NCBI RefSeq assembly: GCF_030272615.1
Contig: NC_081405.1
Location: forward strand, 575,777,752-575,841,751
Reading direction: 5' to 3'
DNA from: Cryptomeria japonica
Taxonomy: Eukaryota > Streptophyta > Pinopsida > Cupressales > Cupressaceae
DNA length: 64,000 nt
Under the pieces are notes generated by a model. The model did no database searches. It had not been told where the DNA came from and saw nothing but the letters and a program-made list of their open reading frames with translations. Below are positions 23,981 through 35,544 of the stretch, piece after piece. Within the stretch, counting starts at the first letter, position 1. Every line of letters begins with the position of its first letter. A program made the position numbers and the translations under genes.

Positions 23981-24359
23981 TACCTAATCATAAGAAAATA
24001 ATAAACCCACATGTGCCTAATCTCTCACTGTCCACACATAAATCCCTGACAATGTATGTTCTATCACAAAATTTTCAATTTTAGCCTAATCCAATTGACA
24101 ACATATGTTCTATCACAGAATTATCAATTTATATGCTACTCCCTATTCATCACAAAGTTCCTCGCTCTATTCTATCCTAGGGCCTCTTCTTGACTATATC
24201 TTCTTCAGTAGTTTCCTGATAGACAACATATGTTTTATCACAAAATTGTCAATCCTAGTCCTAACTATTATCCTAGTCTTCTCTAGAGGACCCGTTTGAG
24301 TGTATCCTCTCAGCAGCTTATCCAATCGACAACATCTGCTTATCACATAACTCTCACTT

Positions 24360-24620
24360 TGAGCTCAAAGACATAAACATTCCTTCATGACACAAACATG
24401 CTTCAATATTACACATACGTTCCCACATTTCACAGATGCGCCTACATTATGCAGACGTGCATGTGTCATGCATATAGACGCCTGCTACGCACATACATTT
24501 TTATATTTCCCAAACACACTTGCATTTCACATAGATGCCTTTCAAATCATAAATGTGTTTAGACCAAACATAGACATGCCTAACCTACCCAGATGTGCCT
24601 AGCACCAATGAAGACATGCC
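24360..24620. repeat. Degenerate short repeats in the Tat-like 3' untranslated region
   Basis: About eight imperfect copies of a word like CANAGACGTGCCT, spaced 20-40 bp apart, for example near 24430, 24450, 24476, 24531, 24556 and 24590. The core CAGACGT is the reverse complement of the ACGTCTG core repeated in the leader. Variable tandem repeats in this part of Tat elements are known to arise readily. Confidence 0.5.
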
Positions 24621-25141
24621 TTAATGTCTTTTACCCCACTTGACAAGTTTTTAAGACATACTTAATATGCATTTATTGACCTACCTAACATGCATTTATG
24701 ACAACAATTAATGCAACACGGTATAAGGTAGTTTTGTGGTACTCATTAGCTCTCTTGCATCTACTGGCCTTTGATATCGGTGAACGTGATCGAATCTATG
24801 TACCAATGCCATTGCTGCTAAGTGTTGACTACTCTCTACTCTCTCTGCACTCTGATCTCTTAGGTATGTAGATGACAATGAGGATGTTTTCCCCTGTAGT
24901 CTATCTTATAGACTACCCTAGCCCTAGTCTCCTGAGTTAGTCTTCTTTATCACGTGACTCTGTCACTCTATCCTATCTTGTCAGTCCTTTCTAGCCTTTC
25001 TTTCTTTTCAAGAGATTGTCAGTGATCTTTTCAAACAAATTCATCCAATTTCTCAAGGGGGCATATCATTCCCATCTTGGGGAAACTTTGTATTTGTTCA
25101 TCTTATCTTATTTGAAACAACATGACAAGATACATTGTCTC

Positions 25142-25155
25142 AAAGAGGGGCAAAA
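25142..25155 (+). other. Polypurine tract of the Tat-like element
   Basis: AAAGAGGGGCAAAA immediately precedes the 3' LTR, the position and composition expected for the plus-strand primer. Confidence 0.8.
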
Positions 25156-25953
25156 TGTAGACACCTAAAATTGTCTTGTCTAATTAAATAAATATTTTTA
25201 TTTATTTAATTATTTTATCTTAATTCTTCTATTTATTAAATAAATCTTTATTTATTTAATTAATTCATTAATCCTCTTCTAGCCTTTTTCCTCATTTAAA
25301 TAAATACTTTTATTTATTTAAATTGCCCTTTTCCTAAATTAAAAAAATATTTTTATTTATTTAATTGGTCCTGTTTCTTCTATTAATTAAATAAATCTTT
25401 ATTTATTTAATTAATTCATTATCCTTTTCTACCCATTACACATGTCATTCATCTCTTAATTCCTACACTAACTACCCTCTCATTATTTTCTTATTTCCTC
25501 TACCTACCCTTTAGTCCTAGCCGATCATCTATCTTTTACAACTATGAATCTTATCCCTCTATTTCTTACAGTGTCTTTTATGTAAGAGGATTCTTCTTTC
25601 ATCATCAACCCTATTTAGCTCCTAAGCATTCTAATTGTCTAATCAATCTTATGCAATCAATCCTTTTTGTGATCAATCTATCAACCACATTTCTGTTCTT
25701 TTTTGAGCTCTTGTGCACACATTAAATATGAGAGAAAATATATCAAGAAAGATCAATGGAGATAGAAAGAATAGAGATTCAAACCCTAGTGGACATGTGA
25801 TGGTATAATCTTTTTTATTTTGTTGATTTTTATTGTCATATATAATCTTCATATGTTACGGTGGATCTTTGTTGTTGTTAGGATAGTGTTTTGTGGTTGA
25901 ATTCATCTAGTCTTTCAATATTGTTGTTTCCATTATCCACTTTTCACCATACA
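25156..25953 (+). repeat. 3' LTR of the Tat-like element (798 bp)
   Basis: It begins TGTAGACACC and ends CATACA, and matches the 5' LTR, including the palindromic AT units. The TATA box is changed here (TATGTAAG near 25578). Visible substitutions and small indels relative to 9560-10354 point to an old insertion. Confidence 0.88.
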
Positions 25954-26408
25954 TATATCATCATCTTCCTCTAAGGTAGCTATATGAGAAGGGCATATTT
26001 TAGGAGAATTGTCAAGATCACTCTTCAAATCTTCATCCCTAGAGCATGGGAGGGTTTTGAAGGGGTTGGAAACAAATATTTTAAGCACTAAAATGTTATC
26101 ATACATAGGAAGAGGTTCTTTAAGACAGGGAAAGTTGAAATGAGGGAAGCCAACCCATTATCACATTATGAGTGAAATGTGTTCCTAAATTAGATCTGGA
26201 ATTAATCATCCAAATTAAGCTATCCACAAGTTCAATTTTGAATTGAAAAATTAGGGTTTTAAAAAAAATGACCTTGAAATTTTTTAAATTTGTAAGGAAT
26301 TGAAACTTCTAAAATGTAAATTTGAATTTGAAATAGAAAAAACACTCAGATATGAGAACATAAATCAGAATTAAAGAAGATTGGATTCACATTAGGTTCA
26401 CCAAAATG
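25954..26408 (-). mobile_element. Gypsy-type element E2, right internal fragment
   Basis: Minus-strand sequence just downstream of the E2 LTR. It begins with a primer-binding-site-like TGGTGAACCTAATGTGAA (minus strand; plus positions about 26387-26404). After about 280 bp of leader it enters the E2 ORF at ATG 26106. The ORF continues on the far side of the Tat-like element. Confidence 0.7.
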
Positions 26409-27868
26409 TGGATGGGAAAAAGCAAGGCTAGGTGACTAGGACCTAATCCCACTTTAGCCAACACATTGGGAATACAAAAGAACCTAGGGATATACCTCAC
26501 TTTTGTTACTTCTTGTGAGAAAGAGAGATCCAAGGATTATCTCTTAGGGTTTGTATTCCTCTTGTTATAAATGAAGGAAAGATTTGAAATATTGATCAAC
26601 TAGAGTAGGAGATGAATAATGAAGTATAGATGAACTTAAATTGCACAAAATTGTAGGTCTAAAACTAAGATATTGAAAGAAGAGAAGGAGGAGAAATATC
26701 AATGTGCACCTAGTTCTAAGAGATGGGCCAAACTGACTAGGACCAAGTAACCATGCCCCTGTCCCTGAGAATCTCACAAAAAGTGGTAACTGAGGCATTG
26801 CAAACTGGAGGTCCTAAACTTGCACCCTGCCAAAATTCACTGAAAATGAAGGGGACCAGGGTACCACACCCCTGTCTTGGGTAGGACTAGGGTGCCACAT
26901 CCCTTTTCATAATGGATTAGGGTATATCTAAGATGTTAGGATAATTCCTATGCCTTTTGCTGATCTGTGAAGCCTTTCAAGTACCTGTTTCTTCACCTGC
27001 AATTAAAAAGAGAGGGTAAATAAGATTTCCTAAATGATCTAAATCACTAATTTTAATGTGCAAATAAGTGTAAAGAAGAACATACAAAGACATGAAAATA
27101 GCATGAAATCATAGCAATCCCCAAGGGGGAGATATTTTCCACTAGATCTCCTATTACTCTTCAATGTCTGCAAGGCTCATAATTAATGATGAATTCTAGA
27201 TGAAATGTTTTTGAAGGTTGTTGAATTATTTTGAAGACTCCACATAGGCTTCTCTTTCACTACATAGAAGGCTCCTTGAAAATTTCTCCAACTTGATTGC
27301 TTGCTTCTTAGATTTCCTCTTAGTTTTTCCTTAGGCCTTCAAATGAAGAAAGAGAGCTCTTATGTATGAAACCCTAGATCTTAATTTTATCTTTTAAATG
27401 AGTTAGAGATTGAATTTCCCACCAATTTCTTGGGGCTACAAATTATAATATCAGAGAATTGTGCTTTGGAAATTACGTGAAAAATGTAGGGGACCGTGTG
27501 CAAAGTGCAGATGGTCTGACCAAATTTTCACCAAATTTTTAGGGCCATTAGATATGATGATATTGGAGAGAATCCAAAAGTCATAGCTGATTTTGAGGTG
27601 TTTTGATATACTAAATCGGGCCTTAAAGGTCAAAATAGGACATAATTAAGGTTATGATTTAATGATTTATTGAAGGAATAAAATAAAAAGGGGCACACTT
27701 AAGGTAAATGGCTCAATTTTATGATGTATGAAGTGATGAAATATGAATTTAGATTTAATTAAATTAATTACTTAAATTATTAAAAGGAAATTACAATGCC
27801 AGATGCAAACACACTAAAGTGGGTGCTAAAATAAGCATAGAATTGTACTATCTTAGAAAGGGTGTACA
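26409..27868 (-). repeat. 5' LTR of element E2 (1460 bp)
   Basis: On the minus strand it begins TGTACACCCTTTC and ends TCCCATCCA, followed by CATTTTGG. That layout parallels the Tat-like LTR (TGTACACCCC... then CATTTTGG). It contains three copies of a GGACCAGGGTACCACACCCC-like word (26740, 26853 and 26884). No partner LTR exists in the window because E2 is truncated at 7944. Confidence 0.7.
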
Positions 27869-27882
27869 ATTTATGATTCTAC

Positions 27883-29101
27883 AGTTGGTAATTTGGATGC
27901 ATTGTTTATGTGATGCATTGATGTTTTTCATTGATGTCAACACTTACTATTTTGTTTTCTACTGACTTCTGGTAGAGTGGTTAGATTTTGATCTAGAGAC
28001 TTTTCTCCGGTATGCTCTGGTTTGTGGAATTGGTTTGGATTAGTCATTCATGTGTTCCTGATGCATTTAATGATTTGTTGGTTTAGAACTTGATGATTTA
28101 GAAGCTATTATTTTTTCTAATAAGACTTTCGGTTACCAATAAGGTTTTATTTGCAGAGCTTTGTTGAAGATCTTTTTGATGCACTTGATAAGTGGTGTCA
28201 GTGCGGCTTCTAGAAGGTTATCAAGATGTTGTTGATTATCTTGTTCATGTTCCAATTGATTGGTTGTGTTGCTTATGTCTTATGGTGACCTATTTTGAGT
28301 CCGGTGCTATCTAGGTTATGGACCATTTTGTGTAACGTATTGGTTGATTCTCCCGATGCATTACTAGTTGGATTTATCAATTGATTCATGTTATTTTAGT
28401 CTTAGGCCGACTTGTTTTATCATTGGTTTGTGGGATTATGTAATGGATTTATTGTCTTATCTTTTAGGTAGCTGACCTAATTGTTTAGGTCCTAGGTTGG
28501 TATATATATGATGTAAGATCTCTTTGTAGATCATCAGATCGTCATGAGTTATTGGATTATTTGTGTGCGAGTAAGGTTGTAATCATATGCAAAGGTTGTG
28601 GTCGATCATAGGTGATTGAATTGGGTTTATGTAAGAGGTTTAAGATGTCTGGTATTGAGCTTAACCAAAACTATATTCAGGCATAAGGGATACTATTCTT
28701 GTATTCTTTTTGGATTATAGTCTGGATTTCTTTTGTAGTCTGTGAGGCTTCTTTTGTGATGAGCAGTGTGCTCTAAGTTGTTGGCCTTCCTATATATGTG
28801 GGCCCCTATCTTTGTAGTCATGTACTTACTGCAAAATTATTATCTGAGTGTGGATAGTCTTCCCACCGTATTTTTTTCCTTTACCGGATTTTCTACGTAC
28901 AAATATTGGTGATATGTGTTGTGGATGGTTGGTAAATATTCTGTGATTTAAGTTTGTCCTTGATTGTTACATCTGTTATTTTGGTATTTGGTTTATGCAT
29001 TTTGGTAGAAGGTTTTGTGTGGTTAAAGTTTCATAACTTGTTGACAACTGATTCATCCCCCCTTGCCTCATTTTTCCACCGGTTATATAAGATATCTAAC
29101 A
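27883..29101 (+). repeat. Copia-type LTR in plus orientation (solo or element end)
   Basis: It begins AGTTGGTAATTTGGATGC (a changed TGTTGG) and ends GATATCTAACA. Near its start is 'ttgatgtcaacac', and near its end 'caactgattcatccccc' and 'ccaccgg'. These are reverse complements of hallmarks at the ends of the copia LTRs at 3054 and 14387, so it is a related family in the opposite orientation. A TATATATATGATG box lies near 28502. No matching 5-bp duplication was found, so the exact left edge is uncertain. Confidence 0.65.
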
Positions 29102-29130
29102 TATGAAACCCTACTTTTTTTGAAGGTTCA

Positions 29131-32100
29131 TTGATTAACTTTGAAAAAATGTATCTTGTAGTCACAATGAAAGATATTAGAACCAATCTCCAATGGTACC
29201 TTGTTAATGTTTATGTCTCTAATGCTAGGTCCCCTAGAGCTTGGATTTGGTCTTCTCTGTGTTGTCTAATTCGGAATGAAAAGAATAACCTATGGATGTT
29301 TGTGGTAGATTTCAACTCCCCTTTGTACCCTTCTTATAAAGTTGGTGGTTGTAAGGACCTTGAAGAGTATGACTGATCTCATTGATTTCATCTCCTTCTT
29401 TGTTTTGATGGACATTAACCTCAATGGTTCTAAGTTTACTTATTATAACCCGCGTCATGGGAAACATTTGATTTAAGTTAGGTTGGATAGGATGTTGGTC
29501 TCTACTAATTGGGAGAACTTTGATTCCTTTTCTGTTTGCTCCTTCTCTTGATTAGGGTCTGATCATAATGCTCCTTTTGGTGATGTGTGTCCCTTGTGAT
29601 TTCAAATATTACCCTTTAAGGTATGAGATGATGTGGTCTCATCACCCAAATTTAAGAATGCTCATAGAATAGTGGTGGAATGTTCTAGTCTTGGGCACTC
29701 CTATGTACCAAATTGCTCAAAAGCTTAAAATTCTTAAAGAGAAGGTCAAGGGTTGGAATCGATACTCCTTTAGTAATATCTTTGAATAAAACAAGACCAT
29801 TATTTATTACGTGGGGAAGATTCAGACTAAGATTAAAGATAATATTGTGCTTGAAAAAGAGTATAAAGAGGAAGTGGATTTGAGAAATCAATGGCTTCTC
29901 CTTAACAAAAAGGAAAAGGTATTTTGGAAACATAAATCAAGGATACAATGGCTAAATGAAGGTGATAAAAATACCAAGTTCTTCCACCAATATACAATGA
30001 ATAACAGAAGTAGAAATAGAATAAGGAAACTTTTTAAAGAGGATGGTACAATGATGGAGGATGAGGATGAAATGGCTACTCTTTTCATTGATCTCCTTAG
30101 CTTGAACACTCCTAATGATGAAAGTGGTCTCTAGGACCCTCAAAACCTCTTGGTTTTTATCCCTGAAGTTATTAGGGATAAGGAATTATCTATGTTGACT
30201 AAAAAGGTCAACATGCAGGAGGTGTAGACTGATTTGTTCTCCTTTGCCCCTTGTAAGGCCCCTAGGGTGGATGGATTTCCCCTTGACTTCTTCCAAGATC
30301 ACTGAGATATTGTGGGAGCTTATGTGTTCAATGTGGTTAAGGACTTCTTCAGAAAAGTAAACTCCTTAAACAAATCAATGCTACTTTCATAGCTTTAATC
30401 CATAAACATGATAATGTTGTTTTCACCAAAGACTTCAGACCTATTAGTCTTTGTAACAAAGTTTACAAGGTCTTCTCCAAGGTCGTTGTCAATAGAATAA
30501 AACCCCTTCTTGATAATTTAATTAGAAAGGATTTGTGAAAGGGAGACACATTCTTGATGTTGTCATTATGGTGCATGAACTTATCGAATATCTCGAGAAC
30601 TACATAAAACCTACCATGTCTTTTAAACATGATATCTCTAAGGCCTATGATAGGGTTTCTTTGAATTTTGTCTTTGAAGTCCTTAGAAGATTTGGGTTCA
30701 AAGGAAGATTCTTAAAAATGATAGAACAATGTGTTTGTACCCCTAAATTTTCTATCCTTCTTATTGGGATCCCATACGGCTACTTCTCTAGTGAAAAATG
30801 GCTTTGCCAGGGAGATCCCCTTTCTCCCTACCTATTCATCATTATTGCTGAAGTCCTGGGTACAAATATTAAAAAACTAAGAAGGGTTGGCTCTCTTAAA
30901 GGGGTCAGGGCTTCTTCTACTCTTGATCCTATCATCCACCAGCAATTTGTGGATGATACTATAATATTTGGAGAGGCCTATGTCTCGGAGGATAAACACT
31001 AGAAAAGAGTCTTCAAAAATTATTGTCAAATGTCTAAATAATATATTAACTATGAAATGAGCAATCTATTATTCATTATTGTTAATCGCACCCTTCAATC
31101 TAAAGTCTCCACTATCTTAGCTTGCCAAATTGCTACCCTCCATGATTCTTATCTTGGGATTCTCCTCATTTCTAAAACTCCTACCTTAGTCTTTTGGAAT
31201 AGAATTCTTGAAAGGTTCCATAATAAATTGGTTGGCTGGAAAGGGAAGCTCCTTAGTATGGCAGACAAGATTGCCATTTTAAATTGCCCAGGGTTGTGGC
31301 TGAAATAGATTGAAAGAATCCAAAATAGATTCCTTTGGTCAGGTATTGAAGAAAGAAATAGAATTTCCCTGGTTTCTTGGGAAAAAATGTGTATACCTAT
31401 GAAGATAGGGGAGCTAGGTATAATCAAAATTGAAACCTTCAATAGAGCCCTAATAACTAAAATTGGGTGGAATCTATCTGAAGAGGAGAAGGATTGGACC
31501 AGCATTCTGAGAGATAAATACCTTCATACTCTGAACTTTGATAAGTTCATAGATTCAATGGATCTACCTTCTAGTTCCTCCATTTGTAATAATGTAGCTA
31601 AAATTAGAAAAGACATTGAAAAAAATGGCAAAATAATTATCAGTAATGGAAAAAGAACTGGCTTCTGGAAAGATTTTTCGGTGCCCCACTAGGCCCTTTC
31701 TTATCTCCCACATCATAGAAAAATCTATGCCTTCCTTAGAAGATTTTGTGGGGTGAAAGTACATACTAGAGAGTGTTGCAAAGGGAGAGAGATGCTCAGA
31801 TAAATTTGAAAGGGACTATTACTAAACGTTCTGATATCCCTGAGAAGGTTAAAGATCAACTTATGAAATATCAACTTATGATGGAGGCTAAGGAGGTCTT
31901 AGATCTTCTTCATGACTGTTCCCTTTTCTCAACTCATATGGAGGATGAATGGATATGGAAAATCAATTCATCTGGAACCTTCATTGTCAAATCGGCTTAC
32001 TAGGATATGGAGGTAGGAACTGCAGAGAATTTCAGTTTCAAAAAAAATCTAAATGAAAGGCCTAATTCCTAAAATAAACCATTTTTGGTGGGCTACGACT

Positions 32101-33100
32101 CATGGGAGGATTCTGACTATTGGTAATCTTAACAATTAAGACTTCTCCTTTTCCAACATATGTGATCTTTGTTATAAGGATATCAAATGTTTAGATCATA
32201 TTTTGCTGCATTTTAGTTTTGCTCAGGAGATTTGGGATTCTATTATGAAAGACTTAAAAATTTATTGGATTCATCCTAAAACAATGATAAACTTCATGGA
32301 TTGATGGACTATGACCTCCTACTCTCACCCCATTTCTAAGAATCTATGGCTTCAAATTACCCTAATTTTGACCTGGAACATTTGGAAAGATTGGAATAAC
32401 AAAATTTTCAGAGAAGAAAGGAAAGCTAGCAATGTTCTCGCCAATATTATAAAACAACAAGTTTGAGAAAATGTCAACGCAGGCTCCCCAAGCATCCCTA
32501 AGGTCTTACTTACTTTGTTGGACCTCCAATTAAGACAAAAATGGGGTATCCAACATAAATTCTTGAAGCTTAACTGGAATAACTTGTTACTAAGAAAAAG
32601 ATGCACTTGGTTCCCTCCGGATTCGAGTTGGATCAAGTGTTATTTTGATAGCTGATCTAATGGTAACCTTTGCCTGCTTGGGATGGGAGACTTAATTAGA
32701 GATCAAGGGGGAAGGTTGATTGAATGATATAGGACCAACTTGGGGACCGACATGAATAATGGAGCTAAAGCTATGGTGGCTTGGATGGGCCTCTGTAGGC
32801 TTCAACATAACTCGATGGAAATGTAACCTTGGAAGGAGATTCTAAGTTGATCATTGATTATCTTAATAAATCCATTTCCTCCCCCCCACTAGAAGATCCA
32901 GTGGATTATAAAGAATTATAAAAGTCTCCTTAATCTCTTTGAGAACATTAGTATTCAGCATACCTACAGGGAGGGAAATATGGCGGCCGACCTTATTACC
33001 AATCAAGGTCTGAGAAATGAGGATTGATGATTTTTTAACTTCAATGGAAGTTCTGAGGAGCTCAAAGAGATTATGGCTCATGAAAGGGTTAAGTGTAAAT
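29131..33100 (+). pseudogene. LINE ORF2: endonuclease, RT, zinc knuckle, RNase H
   Basis: Endonuclease remnant: VVDFNSPLYPS.KVGG (29302) and SDHNAPF (about 29563). RT: APCKAPRVDGFPLDFF (30246), FKHDISKAYDRV (30622), CQGDPLSPYLFIIIAEVL (30805) and the catalytic FVDD (30947-30958). The zf-RVT knuckle reads CDLCYKDIKCLDHILLHF (32161). RNase H begins near 32635 (CYFDS) and keeps LEGDSKLIIDYLNKS (32830) and NMAADLITNQG (32979). The usual catalytic Glu is Lys (GAKAMVAW). The protein would nick DNA and copy its own RNA in place; it is dead. Confidence 0.85.
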
Positions 33101-33147
33101 AGTTAAACAAGGGCAGATACCAACAAGGGTTCTAACGGTCCCAGGTT

Positions 33148-34930
33148 TTGAGTACTTGTTTAGATGATCGCCTTTTTTTAAATTATTTAAATTATGTGCG
33201 CCCCTATAGTATGATGGGTACGGTTAGGGTGATTTGGATCTTTATTCTTACGTGTTCTTTTTCCAAATGGACTATGTATGATAGAGATGACATGGAACTG
33301 AAGGGTCTAGAGGTAGGTACAACAACTAAGGCTCATGACTTCGAATGGATATCTTTAGATTGGGTTTTTATTATAAGTAAAGGTGGCATTTTTTAATTTT
33401 TGTAGAGCCTTTAATTTTAATGATTTGAAAGGAAATTACACGTGTGACAACAACAGTGAGGAAAAGTTAAAAAATGACCTTTCTAGAAATATTTCTTTAT
33501 GTTTGCCTAGGATTGTGAAGAGCTTGAGCTATTTCTTGGGTCATTTTTGTAGAGACAATCTATGCTCTGTTTGTCATAATTTCAACATGGGGGCTCTCTT
33601 AAGAGAAATGAGCCTACAAACTATGATGTGATTCGTGACAATGAGGAGATTTGGGAGCTATTTCAAAATGCTAGTTTTACCCCATTCTATCTGGCATTGA
33701 AAAGTTACAATAAGGCCCTAATGGCATGGTTTTGAAACTCTTGGTAGAATGGTGTTGTGACTATCAGGAGGATCTCCTTCACTATGATGCTGAATTACAT
33801 TGTAGAGGTCACTGGTCTGCCAAATGTTGGTGAACATGTGGAAAGATGCAATAGTGGTGACTACAAATGGTTTATGAAAAAAATATTTGAGAAAGGGGAG
33901 AATCTAGAGGCAATTCAAAATAGGTATGGTTGCTTGCTATTGCCTAAAATGTTCCCCATAGTTAGTTACTATATTATAAAGTATTTTACGCTAGATGGTA
34001 GATACACTACTATGCATAGTTATCATTTTCCTATTCATAATTATATTAGGCATGGGGAGAAAATTAATTTTCCTTTCTTCCTATTTTCTTCCCTAAAATA
34101 TATCTTCCTTACAAGTTTGTTGTGGATCACTCTCTCAGCCTCAGTAGTTTGTCCCCTATTCTTGGGAATGAATGAAATTCTTAGAAAAAATTGGAAAGTC
34201 CTCCAAGATTATGCTTGTCGACCCTATATCTCATTGTACGCTTGCCTCCACCTCCTCTATTGAGAAAAGAGGAAAACCAACCCTTCCTCTCCTAAAAAAA
34301 GTATCCCTAGAGATTTATTTGCTAGATGTGAACTTTGATAAAAGAAAGCTTCAAACCCCTAAGAATTCCCCAATTAATGCTAAAAAAACCAGCAAAGAGT
34401 CTGCTAGGAAGAGTATAACCATAGACCTAGACCTTGACAATCAAGATGATGAGGAGGGAAAACCTTCAGAGCAATAAAATATTGATATAAGCTCCGAGGA
34501 AAGGAGGTCTGCTAGGCTTCGGGCTAAGGAAAGAAAAGAGGAAAATAGAAAAGTTGATAACAGGACCAATGTTAAAAATATGGAGTAAATTCATGATTTG
34601 GAGGAGGAGGATAATTCCGTTAACAATAGTGAGGATGAGGATTTCCACGAGGAGAAGGACAACCCTGAAGATAATTTCAAAGAGGAAATGCATGAAGAGG
34701 AAAAAGGGGATGAGATCAGAGAGACTGAGGAGGATTGAGATACTCCAAAACAAAGTCCTGAGGCCCCTAATTTGTCAAGTGATAAGGAGATGGTTCCCTA
34801 TTCCCACTACTCCCCTATTAAAACAGACGATGATAATAATCTGTATGAGAATTCACTAGAGCTAAAGCAGAGACTCGCTACTCTCGAGACGAAGAATGAG
34901 GAACAAAACCTAAAAAATCCAAAACCTGTG
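33148..34930 (+). pseudogene. Degenerate ORF region of unknown family downstream of LINE RNase H
   Basis: Broken plus-strand frames give a globular region, roughly 33625-34160: IRDNEEIWELFQNASFTPFY, then VTIRRISFTMMLNYIVEVTG, LPNVGEHVERC, IVSYYIIKYFTLDGRY and HFPIHNYIRHGEKINFPFFL. The second part (34370-34870) is strongly charged, with SARKSITIDLDLDNQDDEEG and Glu/Asp/Lys-rich runs ending in a predicted short coiled coil (LKQRLATLETKNEEQ). The globular part recalls plant proteins often found in mobile elements (plant-mobile or ATHILA-ORF1-like), but I cannot assign it firmly. It is not part of a standard LINE. Confidence 0.5.
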
Positions 34931-35544
34931 TGATGCCTTAAATTGCCTTTGCTACATTATGGATGGGGCTATGAATAATGTTTTTCTCAACATGGTTTCT
35001 GGTTAGGGGAGGATTAAAAAAACCAAAAGAAGATGGCGAAGCAGGGCTAGATGGAGCAAGTTGCGAGTGATGGTGAGGAGAAGATGGACACTTAGGAATA
35101 CAATCTGGGGAAACTCCAATAGGACTAGAATCTACTTAAGAAGAATTAGCTCTCTTTGGGTTTGGGATTTTGTTCCTTTCTGCTTATGTTCATATTAAGG
35201 AAGATGTATAGGGTTTGCGTACACTTTAATGTTAACTTCAATTATTATAGGACTGATAAGACTTTTAGTAATATGATCTCTGTTGACGTTATTGTTAAAA
35301 CATTGAGTAGTATGCTTACTAATAATTTTTATAAGTGGGATGATAAGTCTAAAAGATGAAGGTTAGTTAGGATGTGCAGAAATAGCTACAGAACTATGAA
35401 AGTTTTTGATTATTTTTTAAGGGTGGGCTCTTTTTTTTATTTGATCTTTGGGTTGTTGTTCTTTGGTTGAATATTTTATTATGTAATTCTCTTTTGTTCT
35501 CGATTTAGGGCCGTCTCCCTGCTTATATAATCAAAAACTAATTG

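Larger units (their letters stand above)
9560..25953 (+). mobile_element. Tat-like Ty3/gypsy retrotransposon, full length, inactive
   Basis: Two LTRs (TGTACACC...CATACA and TGTAGACA...CATACA) bound an internal region with a primer-binding site, gag, protease, RT, RNase H, an archaeal-type second RNase H, integrase, an antisense ORF and a polypurine tract. RT before integrase identifies gypsy. The second RNase H, the long 3' region and the antisense ORF are known traits of the Tat lineage. Flanking words are gatat and tatat (4 of 5 match). The span includes a 1521-bp solo copia LTR. Many stops and changed catalytic residues show decay. Confidence 0.88.
29107..35540 (+). mobile_element. L1-type LINE, 5'-truncated, inactive
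   Basis: A non-LTR order is visible: endonuclease, reverse transcriptase, zf-RVT knuckle, RNase H, then an unusual extra ORF region and a tail ending 'tataatcaaaaac' at about 35540. ORF1 and the first part of the endonuclease are absent, the typical result of incomplete reverse transcription. Many stops and frameshifts are present. No target duplication could be fixed at the ends. The extra ORF region could instead be a separate insertion. Confidence 0.8.

Noticed and set aside
27868-29106. A target duplication around the plus-orientation copia LTR
   Set aside because: The 5 bp after 29101 (tatga) and those before 27883 (tctac) do not match; a tatga word at 27873-27877 is offset from any TG start, so I did not claim it.
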